Assembly: GCA_028289445.1 (NCBI GenBank)
Contig: JANQPO010000010.1
Coordinates: 1 to 64,000 of the forward strand
Reading direction: 5' to 3'
Length of the DNA: 64,000 nucleotides
Source of the DNA: Tepidamorphaceae bacterium
GTDB taxonomy: Bacteria > Pseudomonadota > Alphaproteobacteria > Rhizobiales > JAKSCL01
This document shows positions 46,405 to 54,176 of this stretch, one piece after another; within the stretch, counting starts at the first letter, position 1, and each line of letters opens with the position of its first letter. The position numbers and the translations under genes are program-made. Below the pieces are notes generated by a model. The model saw only the letters and a program-made list of their open reading frames with translations. It was not told the DNA's origin and ran no database searches.

Positions 46405-46601
46405 GCGAAGCGAGCCCAGACATTCGCATTGCCGCGACCGGCGAGCGCACCCGCGTCACCTAGACTTTCGACTATCGCGTCAAATACGGCCCGTTTGGAT
46501 GGCTCGTGGGGCAAACGCTGATGAAGATGATGATGGGCAAGATCATCGATGGGACCTTGAAGGGCTTGGCCGACAAGGTGCTGGCTCGTCAGCCCTCCTG
46601 A
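46404..46601 (+). pseudogene. SRPBCC-family protein, C-terminal fragment with in-frame stop
   Basis: The plus strand reads ATGERTRVT, a TAG (46461-46463) and then TFDYRVKYGPFGWLVGQTLM and KGLADKVLARQPS before the stop. Intact relatives have Trp where the TAG stands, so TGG probably mutated to TAG. The N-terminal two thirds are missing. It is head to head with the truncated WYL gene, so one deletion can explain both losses. Confidence 0.65.
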
Positions 46602-47029
46602 AGGTTCGCGACCGTGATCCTGCCGAAATGGTCTTGCATTCGCTTCGAACGAAAGAGGTAGATGGAGATGATGACGTAATAGGCGCATTCGCGCGCGAAA
46701 TCCGAGTAACGGCTTGCGTTCTCCATGAAGTCGAATGTCTGCACGGAGCAAAGCGTGGCAAGCGACGCGAACAGCGCGACCATGGCCACGGGCGTATAGC
46801 TCCAGCGTGAAAAGTATCCAATCAGGAAGGCTCCGCCTGACAGCGTGATCACCAACCAGTGGACGAACTGCGTACCGGAGGGAAATGTGGCGTTCTGCAA
46901 GGGCATGAGCGGCGCCAAACCGGTGAAATACTCCAAAAAGCCCAGGAGGCCCCAGCCGAGCATCACCGTTGAAGCGATGATGATCAGGTAGCTAAATCCT
47001 TGCGATGCGCGTTCCCAAAATCTAGACAT
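46589..47029 (-). CDS. Small integral membrane protein, unknown function
   Basis: The 146-aa protein has four hydrophobic segments (YLIIIASTVMLGWGLLGFL, WLVITLSGGAFLIGYF, VAMVALFASLATLCSV, CAYYVIISIYLF). GGAGG lies 5 bases before the ATG. It follows the SDR gene by 13 bases and overlaps the SRPBCC remnant at its 3' end. It resembles small DoxX-like or DUF417-like membrane proteins only in general form. Confidence 0.7.
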   Translation of the reverse strand: MSRFWERASQGFSYLIIIASTVMLGWGLLGFLEYFTGLAPLMPLQNATFPSGTQFVHWLVITLSGGAFLIGYFSRWSYTPVAMVALFASLATLCSVQTFDFMENASRYSDFARECAYYVIISIYLFRSKRMQDHFGRITVANLQEG

Positions 47030-47042
47030 CTGGTCCTCCGGG

Positions 47043-47948
47043 CTACGCTGGGTTCGTAACCGGCGTTTCCAGCGAGAACGCCTGACCGGTGAGTTGTTCT
47101 GAAAGCTGCCAAAGCTGCTTGGCTGATTCCGAATCCACGGTGGACGGGTCGCGATAAGCCTTGCCGACCCTGCCACGAAACTCTCGATATCCTTGAGGTC
47201 CGTAGTAGATGCCGCCTTCAGCTGCCGGATCCAGGGCCGCAAACAATGACGGTCTGGCGGCGGAGGCGTTGGAGTGCAGGATGAACGGCGACAACACTTT
47301 GAAGAAATAGTACTGCCCCCGGCTCATCTCATCGAACAAACCGGAATCGGACCCGCCGGGGTGAACGGGCACTGAGCGCGTCTTGAGACCGGATGCCTGC
47401 AGACGTCGATGGAGTTCTTCGCCAAACATCAAGCAGGCGAGTTTCGACTGGCCATAGGCCCGACCGCCATTGCCGCCACAGGTCAGATCGTCGAAGTGGA
47501 TTCTGGCGGCCTTGTGGGCGATGCTCGATAGCGAAACGATCCGCGATGCTGGGTCATCGGGCATGAGATCAAACACCAACGCGGTCAGCAAGAAATGCCC
47601 GAGATGATTGGTCGCGAACTGCTGCTCGATGCCGTCGCCGTTGGTCTGGGCGGAGTAGAGCAGAACTCCGGCATTGTTGATCAGCACATCGAGACGCGTG
47701 TAGGTCGCGCGGAATTCGCGCGCGAAGCCCCTGACGGAAGCAAAGTCGCCAAGGTCGATCGCCATGACGTCGAGCGATGCCGAAGGCAAACGTTTGATGA
47801 TCGAGGCCTTGGCACTCTCGGCTTTTTCTTGGTTCCGGCACGCCATGACGACGCGATAACCGGCCCCAGCCATGCCGACGGCGGTCTCGTATCCGATGCC
47901 GTGATTGGCGCCGGTGACAATCGCGATTTTTTGAGGTTTAGAGCTCAA
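47043..47948 (-). CDS. Short-chain dehydrogenase (retinol-dehydrogenase-like)
   Basis: The protein has about 301 aa from TTG 47948, which has GGAG 7 bases upstream; an ATG at 47972 lies within the putative operator region. The cofactor motif TGANHGIGYETA, NNAG in LDVLINNAGVLLYS, Ser in VSLSSIAHKAA and the active-site pair in AYGQSKLACL are intact. Relatives include WW-domain oxidoreductase and retinol dehydrogenase-like SDRs. It diverges from a TetR gene that probably controls it. Confidence 0.87.
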   Translation of the reverse strand: MSSKPQKIAIVTGANHGIGYETAVGMAGAGYRVVMACRNQEKAESAKASIIKRLPSASLDVMAIDLGDFASVRGFAREFRATYTRLDVLINNAGVLLYSAQTNGDGIEQQFATNHLGHFLLTALVFDLMPDDPASRIVSLSSIAHKAARIHFDDLTCGGNGGRAYGQSKLACLMFGEELHRRLQASGLKTRSVPVHPGGSDSGLFDEMSRGQYYFFKVLSPFILHSNASAARPSLFAALDPAAEGGIYYGPQGYREFRGRVGKAYRDPSTVDSESAKQLWQLSEQLTGQAFSLETPVTNPA

Positions 47949-47967
47949 TTCCCATCTCCGACATATG

Positions 47968-48020
47968 GACATGTCACGTATGTTTGTCTATATTGACATA
48001 TAGCGTATGATTGTCAATAT
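47968..48020. promoter_or_regulatory. Putative TetR operator between SDR and tetR
   Basis: The direct repeats CGTATGTTTGTCTATAT (47977-47993) and CGTATGATTGTCAATAT (48004-48020) differ at two positions and are 27 bases apart, nearly three helical turns. TGTC-N6-GACA and the palindrome GACATGTC lie in the same stretch. The region is AT-rich and contains the start-proximal DNA of both divergent genes. Confidence 0.55.
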
Positions 48021-48026
48021 GTAAAA

Positions 48027-48590
48027 ATGAAAGAGCGGGAAGAAAACATCATCGAGGCCGCGATCAGGCTGTTCATGCGCTATGGCGTGAAACGCACAAG
48101 CATGAACGATATCGCGGCAGAGGCGGGCATTGCGCGCCAAACGCTGTACAACGCCTTCTCGAACAAGGACGCAGTGCTCCAGGCGACAATACGGCTGTTG
48201 GCCGACAGGGCCATGGTCGGTATCGAAGCCGGTCTTCAGAAGACAGATAACCTAGGCGATCAGTTGGATGTGGTCTTCAAGCACATCGCGATCGATCCCT
48301 TCGATCTACTCGATGCCTCGCCGAACTCGGAAGATATCGTCGCCGGGTTCAACGCATCCAGCCAGAGCGAGCTAGCTGCGGCGGCGGCGCGCAACAAGGC
48401 CGTCATTTCACGGATCATGAAGCCATTCGAGAGCGAGATCGAAAAGAACGGCCTGACGCTCGACCAATTCGCGGACTTCTTGGAGCGCTCAGCGTCGGCC
48501 GCCAAGTACAATGCCGGTAGTCGGAAACACCTCTTGAGCCTCCTGGCGGTGCTTAAAGTCGCAGCGTTGAAAGTAGCTGCTGGCGCATGA
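48027..48590 (+). CDS. TetR/AcrR family transcriptional regulator
   Basis: The 187-aa protein has an N-terminal TetR helix-turn-helix: IIEAAIRLFMRYGVKRTSMN, DIAAEAGIARQTLYNAFSNK. The C-terminal ligand domain is not classified. It is divergent from the SDR gene with 78 bases between, which contain repeated motifs, so it probably represses both itself and the SDR-membrane protein pair. Confidence 0.92.
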   Translation: MKEREENIIEAAIRLFMRYGVKRTSMNDIAAEAGIARQTLYNAFSNKDAVLQATIRLLADRAMVGIEAGLQKTDNLGDQLDVVFKHIAIDPFDLLDASPNSEDIVAGFNASSQSELAAAAARNKAVISRIMKPFESEIEKNGLTLDQFADFLERSASAAKYNAGSRKHLLSLLAVLKVAALKVAAGA

Positions 48591-48898
48591 ACCCGAATTC
48601 ATAGGTCGACCGCCGACTCTCGAACTTGTCATCCGCCTTCGCACACATTGCGGACGATTGGCGCCAACGTTTGTGGGTCGCTTTGTCCGCGCAGCCGCCA
48701 GGCTCCTAAGCCCCTGCCCCAACCCATAATTGCAACTCCATCACAGCCAGGTGTCTCATTTTCGCCATAGTTCACAGAAACCGGCGCCGAAGGGCCACGA
48801 CCCGTCTGGTGTCGGAACGAGAGCTTGTTTACGAAACGTTGCAGGTCTTGACGTAGATCAATTTCCGGCTGGAAGCATTGTTAGAAGGGGCACGATCA
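48591..48898. other. Intergenic region carrying the second copy of the 29-bp repeat
   Basis: These 308 bases between tetR and the L,D-transpeptidase gene hold no convincing gene. The repeat at 48760-48788 marks a possible right boundary of the accessory patch. AGAAGGGG at 48883-48890 is the ribosome site of the next gene. Confidence 0.5.
48760..48788 (+). repeat. 29-bp direct repeat, right copy
   Basis: TTTCGCCATAG-TT-CACAGAAACCGGCGCC differs from the left copy (45821) only at the two central bases. Confidence 0.6.
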
Positions 48899-49489
48899 AT
48901 GCGATTGACTATTGTGGCTGTTGTGTGTGCGTTCATGGCGGCGTTGGCCGCAGCGCCGGCTGAAGCGCGTCGCTACATTGACGAACACGGCAATTGGACG
49001 AACAAGAAGCCGGCATCGTTCACGGCGTATGGCAAGTCCATTCCGCGCAAGAAGATCAAATACGACGGGACGGAAAAGCCGGGCACGATCGTCGTCAACA
49101 CCGCCGAACGGCGGCTCTATCTGATTCTCGATAACGGCTATGCGATGAGATACGGCGTCGGCGTCGGCCGCGCCGGCTTCGAATGGTCGGGCACCCATCG
49201 CATCACGCGCAAGGCCGAGTGGCCGGGCTGGACGCCGCCGGCGCGCATGCGGGCTCGCGAGGCCGCCAAGGGCCGTATCCTGCCGGCTTATATGCCGGGC
49301 GGTATCAACAACCCGCTGGGCGCACGGGCGCTCTATATCGGGTCGACGATTTATCGCATTCACGGCACGAACAATCCGAAGTCGATCGGCCACGCGATGT
49401 CGTCGGGCTGCATTCGGATGATGAATGACGATGTCATCGATCTTTCCGAGCGCACCGATATCGGCGCCAAGGTCATCGTCAAACACTGA
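48899..49489 (+). CDS. L,D-transpeptidase (YkuD domain)
   Basis: The 196-aa exported enzyme has a signal peptide (VAVVCAFMAALAAAPAEA). The YkuD domain has the catalytic block IHGTNNPKSIGHAMSSGCIRM with His, Ser-x-Gly-Cys and Arg, seen around residues 155-175. It forms 3-3 peptidoglycan cross-links or attaches proteins to the wall in the periplasm. AGAAGGGG lies 8 bases before the ATG at 48899. Confidence 0.93.
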   Translation: MRLTIVAVVCAFMAALAAAPAEARRYIDEHGNWTNKKPASFTAYGKSIPRKKIKYDGTEKPGTIVVNTAERRLYLILDNGYAMRYGVGVGRAGFEWSGTHRITRKAEWPGWTPPARMRAREAAKGRILPAYMPGGINNPLGARALYIGSTIYRIHGTNNPKSIGHAMSSGCIRMMNDDVIDLSERTDIGAKVIVKH

Positions 49490-49513
49490 CGCTGGGGCAT
49501 CTGGACGACCAAG

Positions 49514-49542
49514 AACCGGCGCCCTCGGGCGCCGGTTTTCTT
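49514..49542 (+). terminator. Intrinsic terminator after the L,D-transpeptidase gene
   Basis: AACCGGCGCC (49514-49523) pairs with GGCGCCGGTT (49528-49537) around a CTCG loop, followed by TTCTT. Confidence 0.85.
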
Positions 49543-49570
49543 ATGCGCGTCCTCGGTTTACTCTCTGCAC

Positions 49571-49939
49571 ATGTGGCAAAGAGGAGCGGTCGCACTAATC
49601 GCGTTTATTGCTCTGGCGCCCGACGCCGACGCCGGACAAGTCGAGATCGGTCATCAGCTTGCGCGCGACCATTGCTCGCGTTGCCATGTGGTCGAGGCCG
49701 ATAATCGGTTCTCGGGCATTTCGTCGACCCCCTCCTTCATGATGATGGTCGACCATCTGGACGACTGGCAGGATCGCTTCGCGACGTTTTACGCCCGCCT
49801 GCCCCACCCATCCGTGATCTTCGTCGACGGCATCGACCCGCCGACGGACCAGCCGCCAAGCGTTGTGCCGATCGAATTGTCACTCGATGACGTCGAGGCC
49901 ATCCTCGCCTACGCCAAAACTCTCCAGACGGCGGAGTGA
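49571..49939 (+). CDS. Small periplasmic cytochrome c-like protein
   Basis: The 122-aa protein has a signal peptide (VALIAFIALAPDADA) and one heme c motif CSRCH near residue 35. A Met-containing stretch FMMMVDHL could supply the axial ligand. The C-terminal helix DDVEAILAYAKTL is cytochrome-like. The partner is unknown. Repeat copy 3 follows. Confidence 0.82.
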   Translation: MWQRGAVALIAFIALAPDADAGQVEIGHQLARDHCSRCHVVEADNRFSGISSTPSFMMMVDHLDDWQDRFATFYARLPHPSVIFVDGIDPPTDQPPSVVPIELSLDDVEAILAYAKTLQTAE

Positions 49940-50004
49940 TGGTAAAGGCGGCATGGTCTAGAGAGACCGAAGCCGAATGAGGCTACGGCCTTCACCTCAC
50001 GCGC

Positions 50005-50138
50005 CTTCCCGGACGCGCTGCAGCATAACATGCTGCTGTGCTGATCCGGGATCGCTCGAAGTGTGGAGGTACGCCCGCGGCAAAGGGATCCCGGTTCTGC
50101 GGCGCATCACCAAGGCGCTGCACCGCGCCCGGGATGAC
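50005..50138 (-). repeat. Dispersed 135-bp inverted-end repeat, copy 3 (reversed)
   Basis: This copy reads in the opposite direction: CTTCCCGGACGCGCTGCAGC at the left and GCACCGCGCCCGGGATGAC at the right, with GGGATCCCGGTTCTGCGGCG inside. It lies between the convergent cytochrome and DUF971 genes. Confidence 0.78.
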
Positions 50139-50181
50139 AAAGGAGGGGTGATTTCATTTGGACTCATCCCGCACACTGGCC

Positions 50182-50556
50182 CTAGGTGACCGGATCGCGG
50201 CTTAGGCCCTTTGCTTCTAGCTCGGACTCATATTCAGCGAAGAGCGAGTCCCCCTCACGTCCGAGCTTGAGAAGATAGTCCCAGGAGAAAATGCCGGTGT
50301 TGTGCATGTCGTCAAAGGTTAGCCGTACGGCGTAGTTGCCGACAGGCTCGACCTGCAGGACTTCGACATTGCGCTTGCCAGGCACGGTCTGGCGCTGCTC
50401 GGGGCTGTGGCCCTGGACCTCGGCGCTTGGCGACAAAACGCGCAGACGCTCCGCCGGCAAGTCGAACGTTTCGCCGCTGTCGAAGGCGACGGTCAGGGTC
50501 CTCCGATCCTTGGCAAGGCGGATCTCGGTCGGCCAGGCTTTGTTGACGTCGCTCAT
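50182..50556 (-). CDS. DUF971 (gamma-butyrobetaine hydroxylase-like N-terminal) domain protein
   Basis: The 124-aa protein has WPTEIRLAKDRRTLTVAFDSG, LPAERLRVLSPSAEVQGH and VGNYAVRLTFDDMHNTGIFSWDYL, the DUF971 signature. Such stand-alone domains are linked to iron-sulfur or Mrp-related functions in other bacteria. The role here is not known. Confidence 0.88.
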   Translation of the reverse strand: MSDVNKAWPTEIRLAKDRRTLTVAFDSGETFDLPAERLRVLSPSAEVQGHSPEQRQTVPGKRNVEVLQVEPVGNYAVRLTFDDMHNTGIFSWDYLLKLGREGDSLFAEYESELEAKGLSRDPVT

Positions 50557-50590
50557 TTTACGGTCTGTCCCTTCTTTGATAGGGCTTAGC

Positions 50591-50860
50591 TAGGGTCAGG
50601 ACTCAATAATGTCATCCATTCTGCGCGCGCGAGTTTGGCCGCTGAACAGGAGCGAAGGTGAAGGAAATGTGGTTCATTTTCAAGGCTTTGCGACGTATAC
50701 AGCGGCCAAAGGCGCCGCGCCCTTCGGGTTTGGCGGCAGATACCGGCCCAGGCCCGCTCAATGCTCGAAAAGGCAACCAGCCTTTCCTTGCGCTTGAGCG
50801 AACCTGCTCCAACACCTGTCGCCAAACAGAATGGCATGAGATTAATGGGTCCTGACCCTA
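50591..50860. mobile_element. MITE-like element with 36-37 bp terminal inverted repeats
   Basis: The left end TAGGGTCAGGACTCAATAAT and the right end, read inverted, TAGGGTCAGGACCCATTAAT match in 18 of 20 bases. The match continues with one gap to CCATTCTG, about 36-37 bp in all. CTAG borders both ends, consistent with a 4-bp CTAG or 2-bp TA target duplication (IS5- or IS630-like). The 270-bp interior has no transposase. It is inserted just upstream of tupB. Confidence 0.75.
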
Positions 50861-50933
50861 GACCCACCACTGGCGGTATCAAGATGACCTTCGTGCGGTG
50901 GCGGTTGTGTGAGCGTGGAGTCGAACGTCTAGA

Positions 50934-51635
50934 ATGAACGGCCTGTCCGATGGATTTCGCGAGGCCTTTCGGCTCGTCGTCACGCTCGATCCGGCGCTTG
51001 TCGAGATCGCCGGCCTATCGTTGTTCGTCAGCTTGTCGGCGGTGGCCGCCGCATCGCTGATCGGTCTGCCGCTCGGCGCACTGATCTCCGTGCGGTCTTT
51101 TCCCGGTCGCGGCGTGATCGTTGTCCTTTTAAACGCTTTCATGGGCCTGCCCCCGGTCGTGGTCGGGCTGGTTGTCTATCTGATGTTGTCGCGGTCGGGA
51201 CCCTTCGGGGTGCTCGGACTGCTGTTCACGCCGACGGCGATGATCATCGCCCAGACAATCCTCATCCTGCCGATCATCGCTTCGCTGACCCGCCAATCTA
51301 TCTCGGACCTTTGGGACCACTATCGCGAATTGCTGCAATCGCTCGACGCGACGCCGGCGCAGATCACCGCGACGCTTCTTTGGGATGCACGGCGCTCGCT
51401 CCTGACCGCCGTTCTCGCCGGTTTCGGGCGCGCGATCGCCGAGGTCGGTGCCGTCATGATCGTCGGGGGCAATATCGAGCATGCGACGCGGGTACTGACG
51501 ACGGCGATCGCGCTGGAGACCTCAAAGGGCAATCTCGCCCTGGCGCTTGGGCTTGGGTTGGTCCTGTTGATCTTGGCACTGGTCGTCAACGCCGCCACGC
51601 ACGCTCTGGCGAGCCGGACGATGGGGCGGCGGTGA
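50934..51635 (+). CDS. tupB: Tungstate ABC transporter permease
   Basis: The 233-aa inner-membrane permease has about five to six hydrophobic segments. LNAFMGLPPVVVGLVVYLML and the conserved loop VLAGFGRAIAEVGAVMIVGGN, cited as GFGRAIAEVGAVMIVGGN, are characteristic of TupB/ModB-type oxyanion transporters. It is first in tupBCA, and its stop overlaps the tupC start by one base. Confidence 0.9.
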   Translation: MNGLSDGFREAFRLVVTLDPALVEIAGLSLFVSLSAVAAASLIGLPLGALISVRSFPGRGVIVVLLNAFMGLPPVVVGLVVYLMLSRSGPFGVLGLLFTPTAMIIAQTILILPIIASLTRQSISDLWDHYRELLQSLDATPAQITATLLWDARRSLLTAVLAGFGRAIAEVGAVMIVGGNIEHATRVLTTAIALETSKGNLALALGLGLVLLILALVVNAATHALASRTMGRR

Positions 51636-52348
51636 TGCGCATTTTGCCGCTCTCCCTCACCAAGGTTCTCGTCGAGCGCGAAGGCGACCGATTGGTCGGC
51701 CCGCTTGAGATGACCGTCGGCGCAGGCGGCATTTCGGTCGTCATGGGGCCGAACGGCTCCGGCAAGTCGACCCTTTTGAAAGTCTGCCATGGACTGGTCA
51801 CACCGACCTCCGGCACCGTTGCATGGGCCGGCGACCAGGCGGCGAACGCACGCAGGCACCAAGCGATTGTCTTCCAGAAACCGGCCGTACTGCGCCGAAG
51901 CGTTCGCGAAAATGTCGCCTATCCGCTCAAGCTGCGCGGTGTCCCGCGCGCAGAGCGTTTGGAGAAAGCCGATCAATTAATCGCACGCGCTCGCCTCAAC
52001 GCGCTGGCCGATCGCGATGCGACCGTACTCTCTGGCGGCGAACAACAGAAGCTGGCGATCGTTCGGGCCTGGATCACCGAGCCGGAAGTCCTTTTCCTGG
52101 ACGAACCGACAGCGAGCCTCGACCCAGGCGCGACCCGCGATATCGAGGCTCTGATTGGGTCCATCGACGCAGCGGGCACGAAAATCGTCATGACCAGCCA
52201 CGATCTCGGCCAGATCAAACGGCTTGCCACCGATGTCCTGTTTCTCCTCGACGGTCTGATCAAGGAGCGAGGAACCGTCGAGCAAATCTTCGACAGTCCG
52301 CAAAGCGAAACGCTAGCGGCCTTCCTACGCGGGGACATTGTCGGGTGA
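51635..52348 (+). CDS. tupC: Tungstate ABC transporter ATP-binding protein
   Basis: The 237-aa ATPase has Walker A MGPNGSGKSTLLK, signature LSGGEQQKLAIVRAW, Walker B VLFLDEPTASLDPGA and the switch His in MTSHDLGQIKR. The ATG at 51635 shares a base with the tupB stop; a longer frame from 51311 lies inside tupB and is rejected. The stop overlaps the tupA GTG. Confidence 0.92.
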   Translation: MRILPLSLTKVLVEREGDRLVGPLEMTVGAGGISVVMGPNGSGKSTLLKVCHGLVTPTSGTVAWAGDQAANARRHQAIVFQKPAVLRRSVRENVAYPLKLRGVPRAERLEKADQLIARARLNALADRDATVLSGGEQQKLAIVRAWITEPEVLFLDEPTASLDPGATRDIEALIGSIDAAGTKIVMTSHDLGQIKRLATDVLFLLDGLIKERGTVEQIFDSPQSETLAAFLRGDIVG

Positions 52349-53169
52349 CCGGGATCACACGGCGCGGTGTCTTGGTTGCCACGGTCGGTCTTGCCACGCC
52401 GGCCGTTGCGACAGAACGCTTGCGCATGGCGGTCACGACGACGTTCGAGAACTCGGGGCTCGCCGGCCACCTCCTCCCAAAGCTCGAAGCCGCGACGGGG
52501 ATCGTCGTCCAACCCATTGTCGTCGGGACCGGCCAGGCCCATACGCTTGCCCGCCAGGGCGATATCGATCTCTTGGTCACCCACGCGCCGCAACAAGAAG
52601 CCGCGCTGGCTGCCTCCGGCGCCGTCGTCGACCATCGTCCGTTGATGGTCAATGACTTCATTCTGGTTGGGCCGCGCGACGATCCGGCCGGCGTTGCCGG
52701 TCTGACAGATGTATCCACTTCTCTTCGCGCTATTGCCGACTCTAGAGCACCGTTTGTCTCGCGTGGCGACCGGTCCGGCACTCATGTCCGCGAGCGCGCC
52801 CTATGGCACGATGCCGGGATCGATCCCGATACGCTGTCGGGCTGGTATCGCGAAGCGGGCGCAGGCATGGGTGCTGCCCTCAACATGGCCGCCGGCCTTG
52901 GCGCCTATGTTTTGACCGATCGCGGCACTTGGTTGGCGTTTCGAAATCGCGGGCCGCTGACCGTCTTGGTCGTTGGCGATCCGCCGGTCGACAACCCTTA
53001 CGCTATCATGATCGTCAATCCGGACCGTCATCCGCATGTGCCCATCGCCGCGGCGAGACGCGCTGTCGACTGGCTGACGGGACCTAAAGGACAGGCCGCG
53101 ATCGGTACATTTGCAATCGACGGCGCGCCGGCGTTTTATCCTGTTTTGGACAGCGAGGACCCATCGTGA
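52345..53169 (+). CDS. tupA: Tungstate-binding periplasmic protein
   Basis: The 274-aa binding protein is exported by a short signal (GVLVATVGLATPAVATERLR). Its anion-binding elements are MAVTTTFENSGLAGHLLPKL (usually TTTS-D-GL in TupA), FVSRGDRSGTHVRE and GMGAALNMAAGLGAYVLTDR. The fold and order identify a tungstate, possibly molybdate, importer. It starts at GTG 52345 in a 4-base overlap. Tungstate supply fits the formate dehydrogenase cluster starting 500 bases downstream. Confidence 0.9.
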   Translation: MTGITRRGVLVATVGLATPAVATERLRMAVTTTFENSGLAGHLLPKLEAATGIVVQPIVVGTGQAHTLARQGDIDLLVTHAPQQEAALAASGAVVDHRPLMVNDFILVGPRDDPAGVAGLTDVSTSLRAIADSRAPFVSRGDRSGTHVRERALWHDAGIDPDTLSGWYREAGAGMGAALNMAAGLGAYVLTDRGTWLAFRNRGPLTVLVVGDPPVDNPYAIMIVNPDRHPHVPIAAARRAVDWLTGPKGQAAIGTFAIDGAPAFYPVLDSEDPS

Positions 53170-53477
53170 CCGACACTCCCCCAGCCAATCGCAAGGAACG
53201 GCGCGCCGCCGGCTCTGATGCATCCTTCGACGATGGTAGCTTCCTGCGCGTCGCCGACAAGTTCATCTCGCTTGCCAACCGCGAGAACCGAACGGTCAAG
53301 GCCACAGATCTGCACATGGCGTTTCTGTTCGCGGCAGCGCGCTACAACGCCTATGTCGCCAAGACCGTCATCGGCGTCGACAAGCACGAGGATTTCGTTG
53401 GATCGATGACAAAGACCTATCAGGAGATGCTACGTCAGCACCTGGCCGACGAGACGCTCGAACCGCCAAAGGGCTAG
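53166..53477 (+). CDS. DUF3144 family protein
   Basis: The 103-aa protein has FLRVADKFISLANRENR and LHMAFLFAAARYNAYVA, then MTKTYQEMLRQHLADE, matching DUF3144. It starts at GTG 53166 overlapping the tupA stop, so it is translated with the transporter. Family function is unknown. Confidence 0.8.
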   Translation: MTDTPPANRKERRAAGSDASFDDGSFLRVADKFISLANRENRTVKATDLHMAFLFAAARYNAYVAKTVIGVDKHEDFVGSMTKTYQEMLRQHLADETLEPPKG

Positions 53478-53496
53478 GGCATCATTCCCGTCCTTC

Positions 53497-53631
53497 GTCA
53501 TCCCGGGCGCGGCGCCGCACCTTGGTGGTGCACCGCAGAACCGGGATCGTATTGTCGGCAACGCGGGTGCCATATCGAACGATCCCGGATCAGCGCTGCA
53601 GCATTTCATGCTGCAACGCGTCCGGGAAGAC
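53497..53631 (+). repeat. Dispersed 135-bp inverted-end repeat, copy 4
   Basis: The element starts GTCATCCCGGGCGCGGCGCC and ends TGCAACGCGTCCGGGAAGAC. It aligns with copies 1-3 through CACCTTGGTGGTGC, CGCAGAACCGGGATCG and GAACGATCCCGGATCAGCGC. It lies between the convergent DUF3144 and DUF3306 genes. Confidence 0.8.
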
Positions 53632-53663
53632 GCATGAGTTGAACAGACGAACCTCCTTCGGCT

Positions 53664-54176
53664 CTACGCAAGCCCCTCGCCTTCGCCGCCGAGATCATCG
53701 TCCTCATCCTGCGTGTCGGCGTCAGCGCTCTCCGTTTCCGCCTCGTCTTCCTCAGGCGGCAGTTCCCCACGGCTCTTTGCCCATTCCGCGTCCGTCAAAT
53801 GGCCCTTGCCGATGGTGTAGGCGGAGGCGAACTTTTCCAGGATCGTGTGGGCGACGCGAAAGTTTTCGTCGTAGTCGTTAAGCCCATCGACATTGGCGAG
53901 CACGGGATTGGATCGCCAAAGCTGGCGCAGCGCGCGCTGTCTTAGCGCATCCGGCACACCCTTCTTCATGAACACCGAGAAGTCCGCCGAATAATCGAGC
54001 TTCTCAATGTCGATTGCCTCCAGCGCCTCGATGTCGACCTCCGCTTCCTCCGGCTCAGTCGGTGTTTCGGCCGGAAGCTCGGGTTCGGTTTCCTCACGCG
54101 CCTCAACCTTGCGCCGGGACCAACGGCTAAGAAACGCCTCGTCGTCGGGCTTGGTGGGTTTATCGTCGGCACTCAT
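53664..54176 (-). CDS. DUF3306 family protein (formate dehydrogenase cluster)
   Basis: The 170-aa protein has an N-terminal DEAFLSRWSRRKVEAR motif, an acidic linker, and a conserved middle DYSADFSVFMKKGVPDALRQ, RALRQLWRSNPVLANVDGLN, DYDEN. This is DUF3306, found almost only beside formate dehydrogenase genes. A scaffold or assembly role is possible; none is proven. It overlaps DUF3305 by four bases. Confidence 0.88.
   Translation of the reverse strand: MSADDKPTKPDDEAFLSRWSRRKVEAREETEPELPAETPTEPEEAEVDIEALEAIDIEKLDYSADFSVFMKKGVPDALRQRALRQLWRSNPVLANVDGLNDYDENFRVAHTILEKFASAYTIGKGHLTDAEWAKSRGELPPEEDEAETESADADTQDEDDDLGGEGEGLA

Noticed and set aside
50658-50855. 65-codon frame inside the MITE-like element
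   Set aside because: It extends into the terminal inverted repeat, has no similarity to transposases and is most simply chance coding in a non-autonomous element.
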